Shown piece after piece: positions 34,193 through 43,095 of a DNA stretch of 64,000 nt. The position numbers were made by a program, and so were the translations under genes. The stretch spans positions 7,130,001 through 7,194,000 of the forward strand of contig NZ_CP108488.1 of NCBI RefSeq assembly GCF_035987325.1, read 5' to 3'. The notes below the pieces were generated by a model that was given only the letters and a program-made list of their open reading frames with translations, made no database searches and was not told the origin of the DNA. The stretch's first letter is position 1, and every line of letters starts with the position of its first letter. Source of the DNA: Streptomyces sp. NBC_01244. Its GTDB lineage: Bacteria; Actinomycetota; Actinomycetes; Streptomycetales; Streptomycetaceae.

Positions 34193-34840
34193 TCAGTTCC
34201 CACGGCCGAGGTGGAGCACGGCGATCGGTGTCCAGGAGATGTCCCAGCAACTGTGGCCGTCGGCGAGGGGCTGTTGGGTGAACGTCACGTCGAGCAGGTG
34301 CAGGCGGGAGATGCTGACCGGGACCCGCCGCGGGGTGATGGCGCGCAGGGTGCTGTTGAGGGGGTCGGAGTCGGCGGTGTCCCAGCTGTACCCGAGCGCC
34401 ATGTGGGGTCGGCCGCCGTCATGGAGAACCGCGGCGTCTCCGCGTACTTCCCGTACAGCGTCACGGACCAGAGCCTGCACGTTGAGTAGATCCTGGTCGG
34501 GCCAGACGTCGAACAGGGCTCCGGCTCGGTTGCTGTACGGGTGGCCGATCTCGGTGTGGATCGGTTCGGCCGCGGCCAGCTTCTCGCGCAGGGCGTCGAC
34601 GAGCACCCCTCGCTCGGATTCGCCGATCGCGTCGGCGGTGGCATCCGTGACCATCTCGACGGTAACGTGCAGTTGGTCGTGCCCGAGTGCGCGGATCGGG
34701 TAGGGGCTCATCGCCGCGTGGCAGGCGTCGGCGAGGGCCAGGAGCGCAGCGTCGGTGTCGTGGTCCGGCAGTGCGTACACATGAAGCACCCGGTCGCCGT
34801 TCCAAGGCCGCGACTGGAACGAGGGCGTGAACCGCTTCAC
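34193..34840 (-). CDS. 2H phosphoesterase (2'-5' RNA ligase-like), second copy
   Basis: This 215-residue protein has a first H-x-T motif in LHVTVEM and a second in PHMALGYS, where the usual Thr/Ser is Ala. The symmetric 2H fold is otherwise supported by spacing of about 90 residues. GTG 34840 overlaps the previous 2H gene by GTGA. 2H enzymes open or form 2',5' or cyclic phosphodiesters in RNA ends and nucleotides. The weaker second motif suggests altered activity or a partner role beside the other copy. Confidence 0.75.
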   Translation of the reverse strand: MKRFTPSFQSRPWNGDRVLHVYALPDHDTDAALLALADACHAAMSPYPIRALGHDQLHVTVEMVTDATADAIGESERGVLVDALREKLAAAEPIHTEIGHPYSNRAGALFDVWPDQDLLNVQALVRDAVREVRGDAAVLHDGGRPHMALGYSWDTADSDPLNSTLRAITPRRVPVSISRLHLLDVTFTQQPLADGHSCWDISWTPIAVLHLGRGN

Positions 34841-35478
34841 CGGCCCCCTCCGCTGTCGCCGGCGCCGAGGTCGGACGCTGTGCCGAGCGGGATCGTGGCG
34901 ATCGTCGTCCAGGAGTACAGGCTGCGCCAGTCCTGCTGCTGGTCCACGAGCGATACCTGCGCGACGGTCATCCGGGCACGCTTGGGTCTCACGTCCTTGA
35001 CGAGGGTTCTGCGGAAGTCCTCGTCCTGCCAGCCGCAGTTCGAGTACGCGAGGGATACGTGAGGCCACGGCCGCTGCGGCCGGGATCCGAGGACGCCGGC
35101 GCCGAGGACGCCCTCGGTGACGTCGCGCAGCGCCCAGTACAGGTTGGAGAGGCCTTCCTCGGGGTAGAGGGCGGCGGCGAGGCCGTTGTGGATGGCCTGG
35201 GCGGGCCCGACCTCGATGTCGAATGCCGCTATCCCACCGAGGGCGGCATGCGCGGCTTCGGCGAGCGCCAGGGCCTGCTCGGGAGTGACGGGACCGATGG
35301 ACTGGAGGGTGGCGTGCAGCCATTCGACCGGCACGGGCGTCAGCTGGGGATAGTCGCCGAGCAGTGGCCGGTGGTCGCGTACGAAGCGGTGGACGTCGTC
35401 CTGCCCGTCGAAGGTCAGGTGCCAGTGGGCGCGCTGCTCACCGTCCGGCCAGTGGTGTGTCTCCCAGAAGTCACGCAC
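34837..35478 (-). CDS. 2H phosphoesterase (2'-5' RNA ligase-like), first copy
   Basis: This 213-residue protein has both 2H motifs intact, LHATLQ and PHVSLAYS, about 80 residues apart. An additional WHLTFD near the N-terminus matches the first strand of the fold. The C-terminus is polar. It is directly upstream of, and overlaps, a second 2H gene, and follows the EEP-fold gene by 36 bp. RNA-end or cyclic-phosphate chemistry is likely from family; the substrate is not known. Confidence 0.8.
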   Translation of the reverse strand: MRDFWETHHWPDGEQRAHWHLTFDGQDDVHRFVRDHRPLLGDYPQLTPVPVEWLHATLQSIGPVTPEQALALAEAAHAALGGIAAFDIEVGPAQAIHNGLAAALYPEEGLSNLYWALRDVTEGVLGAGVLGSRPQRPWPHVSLAYSNCGWQDEDFRRTLVKDVRPKRARMTVAQVSLVDQQQDWRSLYSWTTIATIPLGTASDLGAGDSGGGR

Positions 35479-35514
35479 AGATGTATCTCCTTGCGTCGGG
35501 CGGTGGTACGGAGT

Positions 35515-36348
35515 TCAGCGGTACATCCACGGTTGGTCGGTGTTGATCAGGTCGGTGTCGAGGGTGATTACCGCGCCGTGGTGATCACTCGCGCCCGACG
35601 GCGCGTCGAGCAGACGGTAGGAGACGAGGGCAGGGACCAGCGGGGCGCTGACCCAGATCTGGTCGATCCGGTCATCCGTGCCCGTGGAGTGCAGCAGCGT
35701 CTCGTCGCCTGTGCGCTGGTACAGCTCCCAGGCCGCGTCACGGAACCCGTTCGCGTGCAGCTTCCACGCCACCCGCCGGTCGGGCCGAGGTTCCGCCGCC
35801 TGCTCGGGGTCGGTGAGCAGGGTGCGGGAGCCGAGGTTGTACGGGCGCATTTCCGCGTAGTTGGGCTGCGGCCCGTCTTGCGGCGGGTAGTTGATGTCTC
35901 CGCCCAGGATGGCGTACGGGCCGATTTTGTAGCTGCGGGAGGCGGCGAAGTCGGCCTCGGTGATCGCCTTGTCCGCGGAGTAGGGCGTCAGGTGTACGGA
36001 GGTGACGGCCAGCGGAGCGGGCAGGCCGGGGATGTCGAAGCCGGCGGTGCCCAGGCCGTGGTGGGTTTCGTCGGCCGCGTAGTCGGTGTTCCAGTAGACG
36101 CGCTGACCCAGGGTGGCGCGGCGGTAGAGGGTGCCGGTGCCCAGTCCGCTTCGGGAGGGGGCGAGCAGCGCGTCCATGTCGAGGTCCTGCTCGGCGCGTA
36201 TTGTCTGGCGGTGGCCGGTCTCGCTCCACCCCTTCAGTTCCTGGAGCAGTGCGACGTCGGGGCGCGCCGCCGAGATGCGTTCGGCGAGGAGCGGCCAGCG
36301 GTCGTGGCCGCCCTCGCAGGTGTTCTGAATCAGGACGGTGAACAGCAT
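35515..36348 (-). CDS. Endonuclease/exonuclease/phosphatase (EEP) family protein
   Basis: This 277-residue protein has the N-terminal strand LFTVLIQNTCEGG, the Glu in LLQELKGW, TSVHLTPYS, GGDINYPP and the final ASDHHGAVI, the sequential boxes of the EEP/DNase I-like fold. It lacks a signal peptide, so it acts in the cytoplasm on nucleic acid or phosphate esters. It lies between the DEDDh exonuclease gene and the tandem 2H genes. Confidence 0.85.
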   Translation of the reverse strand: MLFTVLIQNTCEGGHDRWPLLAERISAARPDVALLQELKGWSETGHRQTIRAEQDLDMDALLAPSRSGLGTGTLYRRATLGQRVYWNTDYAADETHHGLGTAGFDIPGLPAPLAVTSVHLTPYSADKAITEADFAASRSYKIGPYAILGGDINYPPQDGPQPNYAEMRPYNLGSRTLLTDPEQAAEPRPDRRVAWKLHANGFRDAAWELYQRTGDETLLHSTGTDDRIDQIWVSAPLVPALVSYRLLDAPSGASDHHGAVITLDTDLINTDQPWMYR

Positions 36349-36473
36349 CTGGTGCTCTCCTGGTGGGTCGTGTGGTGGCGATGTCCGTAGAGGGTCAGCC
36401 CTGGTCGGTCGTACGGCTTCAGCGGCGGTCCGGGAACGTCGTGCAGATGATCTCCTGGCGGGGCGGCTACTGG

Positions 36474-37160
36474 TCAGAGCAGTTCGAGCTGGGTGGGCTG
36501 GGTGGCCCTTGGGGGCCGGCTCGCGACACGCAAGAGGTGCGCGACGGTGGTGATCTTGTGGCTGACCGCAGCCTCGGCCAGCAGCGTGAGTAAAAGCACC
36601 GCGGTCACGGTGACGTCATCCATCGCCCGGTGCCGGTGTGCCGGCTGCGGAATCGCGAAGTGGGCCAGCAGCGTGTCGAGGGAGTAGGAGTCAAGCCCCG
36701 GTACGACGAACTTGGCGAGCAGCACGGTATCGACGATCCGCGTACAGGCCAGCCGCGGGCACGCCTCACGGTAGTTGTAGAGGATGCCCCCTTCCGTCGG
36801 TGCATGATGCGCGACCAGAAGCAGGGGCGGCTCGGGCAGCGCCTCGTCCAGTGCATGAAGCACCGTGGCGGCGGGCGGCGCCTCGGCGACGTCTCGCATG
36901 GTGATGCCGGTCTGCGCGATGCCGAAGGATGTGATCGGCGCATGTGCCGGAGGGCGGATGAACGAGGTGAACGAGAAGCCGGTGCGCACCGGGCCCCGGC
37001 CACGCTCGTGCTTGAGGCCCAGCGCGGCGACTTCGATCGGCTCGGGTGAGGCACCTCTCGGGGTGGTGCCCTCGAAGTCGAGCACCACGAAGTGGGTGTC
37101 CTGGAACAGCGGGTCGTCCGCGAGACGCCCACCCTCCGGCGGGGAGACCGGTGCCATCAC
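36474..37160 (-). CDS. DEDDh 3'-5' exonuclease-like protein
   Basis: This 228-residue protein has motif I as VVLDFEGTT (D-x-E), motif II near VAHHAPTEGGILY and motif III as HRHRAMDDV (H-x4-D), as in DnaQ/oligoribonuclease-type nucleases. GTG 37160 overlaps the APH-like gene stop by GTGA. A Lys/Arg/Pro-rich tail follows. The activity is expected to be RNA or DNA 3'-end trimming. Confidence 0.8.
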   Translation of the reverse strand: MMAPVSPPEGGRLADDPLFQDTHFVVLDFEGTTPRGASPEPIEVAALGLKHERGRGPVRTGFSFTSFIRPPAHAPITSFGIAQTGITMRDVAEAPPAATVLHALDEALPEPPLLLVAHHAPTEGGILYNYREACPRLACTRIVDTVLLAKFVVPGLDSYSLDTLLAHFAIPQPAHRHRAMDDVTVTAVLLLTLLAEAAVSHKITTVAHLLRVASRPPRATQPTQLELL

Positions 37161-38215
37161 GAGAGGCCCCCGGGGCGTGCCGTTTCGGTCGCCAGCGCGT
37201 CTTCGAGATCCGCCAGGCTGTCGATCAGCCGCCGGATGCTGGTCTGCCGCTCCGACCAGTGCCGTTGAAGGTCCGCCTCCGCCTCCTCGGGCAGGTCATA
37301 CTCGACGGTGGTGGCGCCGTAGAAGCTGAACAGCATGTACAGCAGGGCGATCCGCGCGCTGGCGAGTACGTCGGCAACGGGCAGGGTCGGGTTCTCGGAC
37401 CGGTATGCGGCGACCATCGCCAGGATGCAGTCGGCCCATGGCTCGGAGCTGGCGATGGTGCGTGGGTCGCACGCCGCACGCCCGAGCTCCCAGGCCGGCA
37501 GCGCTCTGGCCGCGCGGAAGTCGATGACGGCGGTGACGACATCGGCCAGGACCAGCTGGTTGGTGCGGGTGAAGTCCGCGTGCAGGGCCTGCTCGACCAG
37601 ATCCTCGGGCAGAGCGGACCTCAGCCGGCCGGCATGGGCGTGCAGGTCCTCTCGTCGCTGGGCGATCTGGCTGCGCAGCGCTCCGAGGTTTTCGTGCTGC
37701 TGGCGGTAGGCCGCGTCCAGGACTGTGTCGCACTTGGCCAGTGCGTCCTCGATGGACCCGGTACGCCACCGCGTCTGCTGGCGGAGGCGGGGGAGAGGGT
37801 AGGCGGCCAGGACCCGGTGCATCCGTCCCAGAACCATGCCGATGTGTTCCGCGCGTGCCACCGTCATCGCGGAGGTGGCGACCGTCCCAGGTGCCTCGTC
37901 GACCACTGCCCAGGCGCTGCCGTCGGCCAGGCTGAGCAGGTTGCCGTCCCGGTCCGGCCATACCCGCGGCACCGGAAGCCGAGCAGCCCGGCAGAACTCC
38001 GACATGTCCCATGCCGCGCGAGCCGCCTCCAGCTCGGCCGTCAACGGGTACTCCTTGACATAGAGCCGTTGCCCGTCGTGTGTCAGCACACGCCAGTTGA
38101 CGGTGTCCGTGCCCATCGGTACCTGCCCGATGGTCTCGACATCGATCCCGTACCGGTCGGTCAGCACCTCGGCTGCCTGCTCCTCCTCCCAGTTCAGCTC
38201 ATCCATGTCGTTCAC
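37157..38215 (-). CDS. APH-like kinase, second of the operon
   Basis: This protein of about 350 residues has LHADFTRTNQLVL as catalytic loop and AVIDFRAARALP as metal loop. The N-lobe has LYVKEYPL with the ATP lysine. It resembles homoserine-kinase-II/APH proteins. GTG 38215 overlaps the end of a 72-codon ORF by GTGA; ATG 38206 is an alternative. A phosphotransfer role toward a small molecule or RNA end is possible; the operon does not settle it. Confidence 0.78.
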   Translation of the reverse strand: MNDMDELNWEEEQAAEVLTDRYGIDVETIGQVPMGTDTVNWRVLTHDGQRLYVKEYPLTAELEAARAAWDMSEFCRAARLPVPRVWPDRDGNLLSLADGSAWAVVDEAPGTVATSAMTVARAEHIGMVLGRMHRVLAAYPLPRLRQQTRWRTGSIEDALAKCDTVLDAAYRQQHENLGALRSQIAQRREDLHAHAGRLRSALPEDLVEQALHADFTRTNQLVLADVVTAVIDFRAARALPAWELGRAACDPRTIASSEPWADCILAMVAAYRSENPTLPVADVLASARIALLYMLFSFYGATTVEYDLPEEAEADLQRHWSERQTSIRRLIDSLADLEDALATETARPGGLS

Positions 38216-38430
38216 CGATCCCGGACAGGGGCAGGGCATACGGCACCGGGCTGGGTGAACGAGTAGTCCTCCGTCAGCGCCCTGCGGCTGGCGCTTCCGG
38301 GCGGTGCCGGTTTCACTTCGACGCTGCCGGCAAGCGGATGCCGCGACGGAGTCGTGCCGAGCGGCGAAGTGGCCTCTTCGGGGAGGCCGCAGGAGCGCTG
38401 TCGCTCTGCGGCGATGGGGAACGCGTTCAT
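38212..38430 (-). CDS. 72-residue peptide ORF coupled between two kinase genes
   Basis: The ORF starts with ATGA overlap to the first APH-like gene and ends with GTGA overlap to the second, the strongest sign that it is translated. The peptide opens MNAFPIAAERQRSCG and ends TQPGAVCPAPVRDR, with a Pro/Ser-rich middle, two cysteines and no hydrophobic helix. No homology is recognised. It could be a linker ORF, a small regulator or a peptide substrate of the neighbouring kinases. Confidence 0.5.
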   Translation of the reverse strand: MNAFPIAAERQRSCGLPEEATSPLGTTPSRHPLAGSVEVKPAPPGSASRRALTEDYSFTQPGAVCPAPVRDR

Positions 38431-39323
38431 CCGCTCACGCTCCTACGCAGAGTCCGGTTGTAGTGGGCCCGGAGGTTTTCGAGCATGGTATGGGCGGCGT
38501 CGACGGTTTCCACATCCCGGTGTTGTACGCCCCACTTCAGGGCGCTCACGGCGTCCTGGGCTCCGTACGCGAGACACGCGTGCTGTTCGGCGGGGGTGAG
38601 CTGGCGTCCGTAGCCGTCGTAGAAGGCGGTGCGCAGCTTGCGGTTCGCGGAGAGGATGCGCAGTTCGAGGCGGGGGAAGTCCCGCTTGGCGGCGGGCTCG
38701 ACGCAGGTCCGTTCGAAGTCGATCAGGCGTAGGGTCCGGGTGGCGCTCTCCCAGAGCCAGTTCCTGGGCTGGTAGTCGGCGTGCGACACCTGCGCCGGCA
38801 GCTCGCCGGGGCGCTCCCGGGTGAGGTCGCGCAGCATCACGCCGACATCGGCCGGCAGGTAGAGCGCGGCGTCGTTGAGCATCTTCTCGACGGCTGCCGC
38901 CCACTCGTCCTCGCCCTCGGCCGTGGTTGAGGCCGTGCCGGTGGGAGCAGAGTGCAGGAGCGCCAGTAGGTAGCCGGCCTGCTGGTATGCCTCCAGCTGC
39001 TCCTTGCCGTCCAGAGGGTGGCTGCGGACGCTGCGTCCGGCGACCGGCGTGATCACGATGGCCCGCGCTTCGCTGTCGGCCGCGACCAGCGTCGGAGCGC
39101 GCCCCGCACCGAGACAGTGGGTCCACCGCAGGTACGCGTCAACTTCGCGGCGGTGCCCCTTCGCCCCGGCATGCCGCTTCACGAACCACGGCTGCCCGTC
39201 ACTGCCTCGTACTTCCCAGACCCGTGGACGGTCGGGGCCCGGCCATGAATGCTCGGCGACGAGCTCGAAGGTGCCGGCCACCGTGGTGATCAGGTCTTCG
39301 ATCCTCGCGGGGATGTCGGTCAT
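38427..39323 (-). CDS. APH-like kinase, first of the operon
   Basis: This 298-residue protein has the N-lobe lysine in PWFVKRHAG, the catalytic loop SHADYQPRNWL and the metal loop LIDFERT. The motifs are complete, so an active phosphotransferase is expected. ATG 39323 opens MTDIPARIEDL and fits the family; a longer upstream reading is less likely. The acceptor is not known. It heads the minus-strand run to 32418. Confidence 0.8.
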   Translation of the reverse strand: MTDIPARIEDLITTVAGTFELVAEHSWPGPDRPRVWEVRGSDGQPWFVKRHAGAKGHRREVDAYLRWTHCLGAGRAPTLVAADSEARAIVITPVAGRSVRSHPLDGKEQLEAYQQAGYLLALLHSAPTGTASTTAEGEDEWAAAVEKMLNDAALYLPADVGVMLRDLTRERPGELPAQVSHADYQPRNWLWESATRTLRLIDFERTCVEPAAKRDFPRLELRILSANRKLRTAFYDGYGRQLTPAEQHACLAYGAQDAVSALKWGVQHRDVETVDAAHTMLENLRAHYNRTLRRSVSG

Positions 39324-39454
39324 GCCGATGCGCCCTTCCAATCGGCCACCCACCCGGAATGATCACATGAAGTGACGCTATGGGTGCGCAGTGTCGTCTT
39401 GTTGTGTGGGGGAGTAGCTTGCCAAGGGCCACTGACAGCGTGGCTGGTCTGCGG

Positions 39455-39925
39455 TTATGTGACCTGGTGGCCGCCGGTTCCGTGGGAGGCGTCGAGTACG
39501 CCGAACATCCAGCCGAGGGTGATCAGGTGAGGGTCGTGCTCGGCGCCCCAGCGCGCCCGCAGCGCTCGGATCCGCTTCTTCATCGCGTTGTGGGAGAGGC
39601 CGCAGTGCTCTGCGATCTCGGCGTAGGTGCCGTCCAGGGCGAGCGACCAGAGGATCTTGGTCTCGATGTCGTCGACGCCGCCGGGCGGTGGTGTCGGCTC
39701 CGGCCGGGGCAGCTGCTCGGTGACGTAGCACGCGTGGACCAGGGCATGACGGTGGCGTACTCCGGCCCGCCGGTTCCCGTGCGACATCTGGATCGCGACG
39801 GTGCCCTCGGACAGGCCCAGTTCGGCCGCCGCCTTGGCGGTGCTCATGCCCCGGGCGAGGGTTCCGGCGATCTTCACCTGTGCCGGGGTCGGATGTGAGG
39901 CGGCCGTGGCGGGCCGTGCGGACAT
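39455..39925 (-). CDS. Double-HTH (LuxR/GerE-like) DNA-binding protein
   Basis: This 156-residue protein has one HTH over about residues 13-55 (MSTAKAAAELGLSEGTVAIQ) and a second over about residues 98-135 (TYAEIAEHCGLSHNAMKKRI), each with LuxR/sigma-4-like spacing and no receiver domain. It lies 110 bp after the glutamine-synthetase-like gene on the same strand and probably regulates that pair. Confidence 0.72.
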   Translation of the reverse strand: MSARPATAASHPTPAQVKIAGTLARGMSTAKAAAELGLSEGTVAIQMSHGNRRAGVRHRHALVHACYVTEQLPRPEPTPPPGGVDDIETKILWSLALDGTYAEIAEHCGLSHNAMKKRIRALRARWGAEHDPHLITLGWMFGVLDASHGTGGHQVT

Positions 39926-40035
39926 GATCGGCGTCCCTTCGTTTCGGCGGCGGTGTGGTGGCGGTGCAGGTTGGGCAGACCCCGGCCGAAGGGGGAACTC
40001 TCCCGGCCGGAGTCTGGTCTTGGTGCGGCGAGAGT

Positions 40036-41481
40036 TCAGGCGCGGGTGAACCAGCGGGCCTGTTCCGCGTCGGTCACGATGCCGCGGTGGTGGTCGAGCT
40101 CGAGCTGCGCGAGGTGGGCGTAGTGCTCGACCACGCTCTTCCCGAACGCCTCCTGGGCGACGGTGCTGTGCCGGAATGCGGAGCGGGCCTGATCGAGGGT
40201 GAGGGGCAGGAGAGCCGCGTCGGTGGCCTCGTAGGCGTTGGAGGTGCAGGGCGCCGGCGGGGTGAGCTGCCGCTCGATGCCATGGATCATCGAAGCGAGC
40301 GCCGCGGAGAGAGCGAGGTACGGGTTCGCGTCCGCCCCCGGAACGCGGATCTCCAGGTGCACGCCCGCCCCGTGGCCGGTAACCCGCACGGCGCAGGTGC
40401 GGTTGTCCCACCCCCAGGCCATGCGAGTGGGGGCGAAGGAGCCGGGCACATACCGCTTATAGGAGTTGACGTTCGGCGCGTACAGCGGGGCGAGCCCCGG
40501 CAGCGCCGTCAGCAGCCCGGCGATTGCCTGCTCGCCGATCTTGGACAGCCGTCCGGTCGGATCGGTGATCATCGGGTTGCCGCTGCGGGTGAGGGAGATG
40601 TGCAGGTGGAGTCCGCTGGCGATGCCGGTCTGGGGGGAGGCCATGAACGTGGCCGTCATGCCGGACCGGCACGCCAGGGTGCGCACGGCGTGCTTGAAGA
40701 CGAGGTGGTTGTCGCACGCGGGCAGCGCGGCACCGTAGGGGAAGGTGGCCTCCACCTGACCCGGGGCGCCTTCGGTCTTGATCGCCTCGACGGGCATGCC
40801 CGCCTTGGACAGCGAGCCCTGGAGGCGCCGGAAGAGCCGGTCGGTGTCCGGCGTGTGGTCGAGGGCGTAGTCCAGGTTCTCCTCGGCCACCGGCATGAGT
40901 CCGCCCGGGCCGATGCCGGCGGCCGGGGTGTAGGTGCCGCGGTAGAGGATGAACTCGGTCTCCAGGCCGGCCTGGGCGTGCAGCCCGTGGGCGGCAAGCC
41001 GGGTCAGCTGGTCGCGCAGAATCTGCCGCGGCGCAACCTCGATGGGTTCCTCGTCCAGGCCGATTGCGTTGCCGAGGATGAGCGCGGTGCGCGGCATCCA
41101 CGGAAGGGTGCGCAACGTCGAGGGGTCCGGCACGACCGTCATGTCCTCGTACCCGCTCGCCCAGGACGTGAGGGCGAACCCGTCGGCGGGCGTCATTTCG
41201 ACGTCGGTGGCCAGGAGGTAGGCGCACATCTCGGCACCGCCGTCGAGTACGCGGTCGAGGAAGTGCCGCGCCCCGTACCGTTTGCCCTTGAGGCGGCCCT
41301 GCAGGTCCGGCACGGCGAGGAGAACGGTGTCGATCACGCCGGCTGCGACGGCCTTGCGTAGCTCGTCGACGCTGAACGCCCGGGCCGGCCGCCGCTGGCC
41401 GGTGGACGTGGTCTGGGTGTGGGGTTGCGCCGTGCTGCTCGGGCGGGACGTCGTGCTGGCCGGGGTGGGGAGGGCGGTCAT
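40036..41481 (-). CDS. Glutamine-synthetase-family gamma-glutamyl-amine/polyamine ligase
   Basis: This 481-residue protein has the GS signatures GLETEFIL, NSYKRYVPGSFAPT, and LEIRVPGADANPYLALSAAL. Non-GlnA members of this kind join glutamate to amines or polyamines using ATP. The neighbour overlapping it by ATGA is an amino-acid/polyamine permease, which supports uptake and gamma-glutamylation of an amine, as in PuuP-PuuA or GlnA3-type pathways. The first 30 residues are Thr/Ser/Pro-rich and disordered. The exact amine is not shown. Confidence 0.82.
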   Translation of the reverse strand: MTALPTPASTTSRPSSTAQPHTQTTSTGQRRPARAFSVDELRKAVAAGVIDTVLLAVPDLQGRLKGKRYGARHFLDRVLDGGAEMCAYLLATDVEMTPADGFALTSWASGYEDMTVVPDPSTLRTLPWMPRTALILGNAIGLDEEPIEVAPRQILRDQLTRLAAHGLHAQAGLETEFILYRGTYTPAAGIGPGGLMPVAEENLDYALDHTPDTDRLFRRLQGSLSKAGMPVEAIKTEGAPGQVEATFPYGAALPACDNHLVFKHAVRTLACRSGMTATFMASPQTGIASGLHLHISLTRSGNPMITDPTGRLSKIGEQAIAGLLTALPGLAPLYAPNVNSYKRYVPGSFAPTRMAWGWDNRTCAVRVTGHGAGVHLEIRVPGADANPYLALSAALASMIHGIERQLTPPAPCTSNAYEATDAALLPLTLDQARSAFRHSTVAQEAFGKSVVEHYAHLAQLELDHHRGIVTDAEQARWFTRA

Positions 41482-43016
41482 CAGATGACCTCTTCCTGGA
41501 TGCGGGCCATGCCCGAACCAGCATCGGCTGCCGCGGTCGGCACCTTGTAGTCGCGTCCCGCGACACGCCACCACACGGTGGCCAGGGCGAGGACGACCAG
41601 CAGGGCGATGGGTGCGTAGTTGAACGTGGTCACGGAGACGAGGCCGGACTCGGGCCGGGACTGGGGGAGGCAGAACAGCACGGTCACGAAGACCACCCAG
41701 ACCACGGCGATCGCGCCGACGGGCACGCCCCAGCGGCCCAGGTTCCAGGGGCCGGGCTGGAAGCGGTGTCGGTTACGGATCCGCAGATAGATCGGGATGG
41801 CGTACGCGGGCGTGATCCCGATGACATTGATCGCCGTGACGGCGGCGTACGCGGTCGGGCTGTACAGCGACGGCAGCGCCAGGACCGCGGCAACGCCGAC
41901 CGACAGCCACACCGCGCGGGTCGGGGTGCCGGTGCGGGCGTCGACGTGACGCCACAGCTTTGACCCGGGCAGTGCGCCGTCGCGGGAGAAGGCGAACACC
42001 ATGCGGCTGGCGGCGGCGGTCTCGGCGTTGCCGCAGAACAGCTGCGCGACGATTACGGCCAGCAGCAGGGCCTTCGCGCCGGCGGTGCCGAGGGCGTCGA
42101 GGAAGATCTGTGCCGGCGGCACGCCGGTGGCGGTGGCCTGGGTGGCGGCGTAGTCCTGGATGGCGAAGGTCAGTCCGGCCAGCAGCACGAACCCGGCCAG
42201 CCACGACCAGCCGATCGCCCGCATGATCCCGCGGGAGGCGGAGACCTGGGCGTTGGTGGTCTCCTCCGACAGGTGGGCGGAGGCGTCGTAGCCGCTGAAG
42301 GTGTACTGGGCGAGCAGCAGCCCGATCAGCACTACGTACAGCGAGCCGGACCAGCCGGTGTTGTTGACGAACTCCCCGAAGACGAAGGACGGCGACTGGT
42401 GGTGCGACGGCACGATCGCGAGCGCGCCGACGATCACGGCGACCCCGCCCAGGTGCCACCACACGCTGATGGAGTTCAGGATGCTCACCAGCCGGACCCC
42501 GAAGAGGTTGAGGGTGGCGTGCAGCGCGAGGATGCAGAAGTAGATCGCCATGATCTTGCCCGGTGTCGGGGCGAAGCCGAACTGCAGGTTCAAGAAGGCG
42601 CCGGTGAACAGCGCGGCCCCGTAGTCGATGCCGGCGATCGCACCGAGCAGACCGAGCAGGTTGAGCCAGCCGGTGTACCAGCCCCACTTGCGCCCGCCGA
42701 GCTGTTCGGCCTGGTAGTAGAGGGCGCCGGAGGTGGGGTACGCGGAGGTGACCTCAGCGAGGCCGGCTCCGACGAGCATCACCATGGCGCCGACGGCGAT
42801 CCAGCCCCACATCATCACGGCGGGACCCCCGGTCGCGAGACCGAAGCCGTACAGGGTCATGCAGCCGCTCAGCACGGAGATCACCGAGAAGCTGATGGCG
42901 AAGTTGCCGAACGGCCCCATGCGGCGGGCCAGCACCGGCTCGTAGCCCAGTTCCCGAAGGAACGCATCATCTGACTGGGCCCCCGCCGCGCGGCGAGTCG
43001 GGCGTGTTCGTAACAC
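41481..43016 (-). CDS. APC-family amino acid/polyamine permease
   Basis: This 511-residue protein has 12 hydrophobic segments, the N-terminal FAISFSVISVLSG of APC transporters and QYTFSGYDASAHLSEET in the TM6 region. GTG 43016 follows GGAGG by seven bases; an upstream frame is discarded. It overlaps the ligase gene by ATGA, and together they look like uptake and gamma-glutamylation of an amine such as GABA, putrescine or ethanolamine. It is an inner-membrane, proton-coupled transporter by family. Confidence 0.85.
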   Translation of the reverse strand: MLRTRPTRRAAGAQSDDAFLRELGYEPVLARRMGPFGNFAISFSVISVLSGCMTLYGFGLATGGPAVMMWGWIAVGAMVMLVGAGLAEVTSAYPTSGALYYQAEQLGGRKWGWYTGWLNLLGLLGAIAGIDYGAALFTGAFLNLQFGFAPTPGKIMAIYFCILALHATLNLFGVRLVSILNSISVWWHLGGVAVIVGALAIVPSHHQSPSFVFGEFVNNTGWSGSLYVVLIGLLLAQYTFSGYDASAHLSEETTNAQVSASRGIMRAIGWSWLAGFVLLAGLTFAIQDYAATQATATGVPPAQIFLDALGTAGAKALLLAVIVAQLFCGNAETAAASRMVFAFSRDGALPGSKLWRHVDARTGTPTRAVWLSVGVAAVLALPSLYSPTAYAAVTAINVIGITPAYAIPIYLRIRNRHRFQPGPWNLGRWGVPVGAIAVVWVVFVTVLFCLPQSRPESGLVSVTTFNYAPIALLVVLALATVWWRVAGRDYKVPTAAADAGSGMARIQEEVI

Positions 43017-43095
43017 TGGACATCCTCCATGGAATGGGTGGAACGAGTACAAAAAGTCAGGTGCATGCCAAGTCGGCGTTTGCTGTGCGCGACGG

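Noticed and set aside
39955..41361. 468-codon plus-strand ORF opposite the glutamine synthetase-like gene
   Set aside because: Shadow; the minus frame matches glutamine synthetase signatures throughout.
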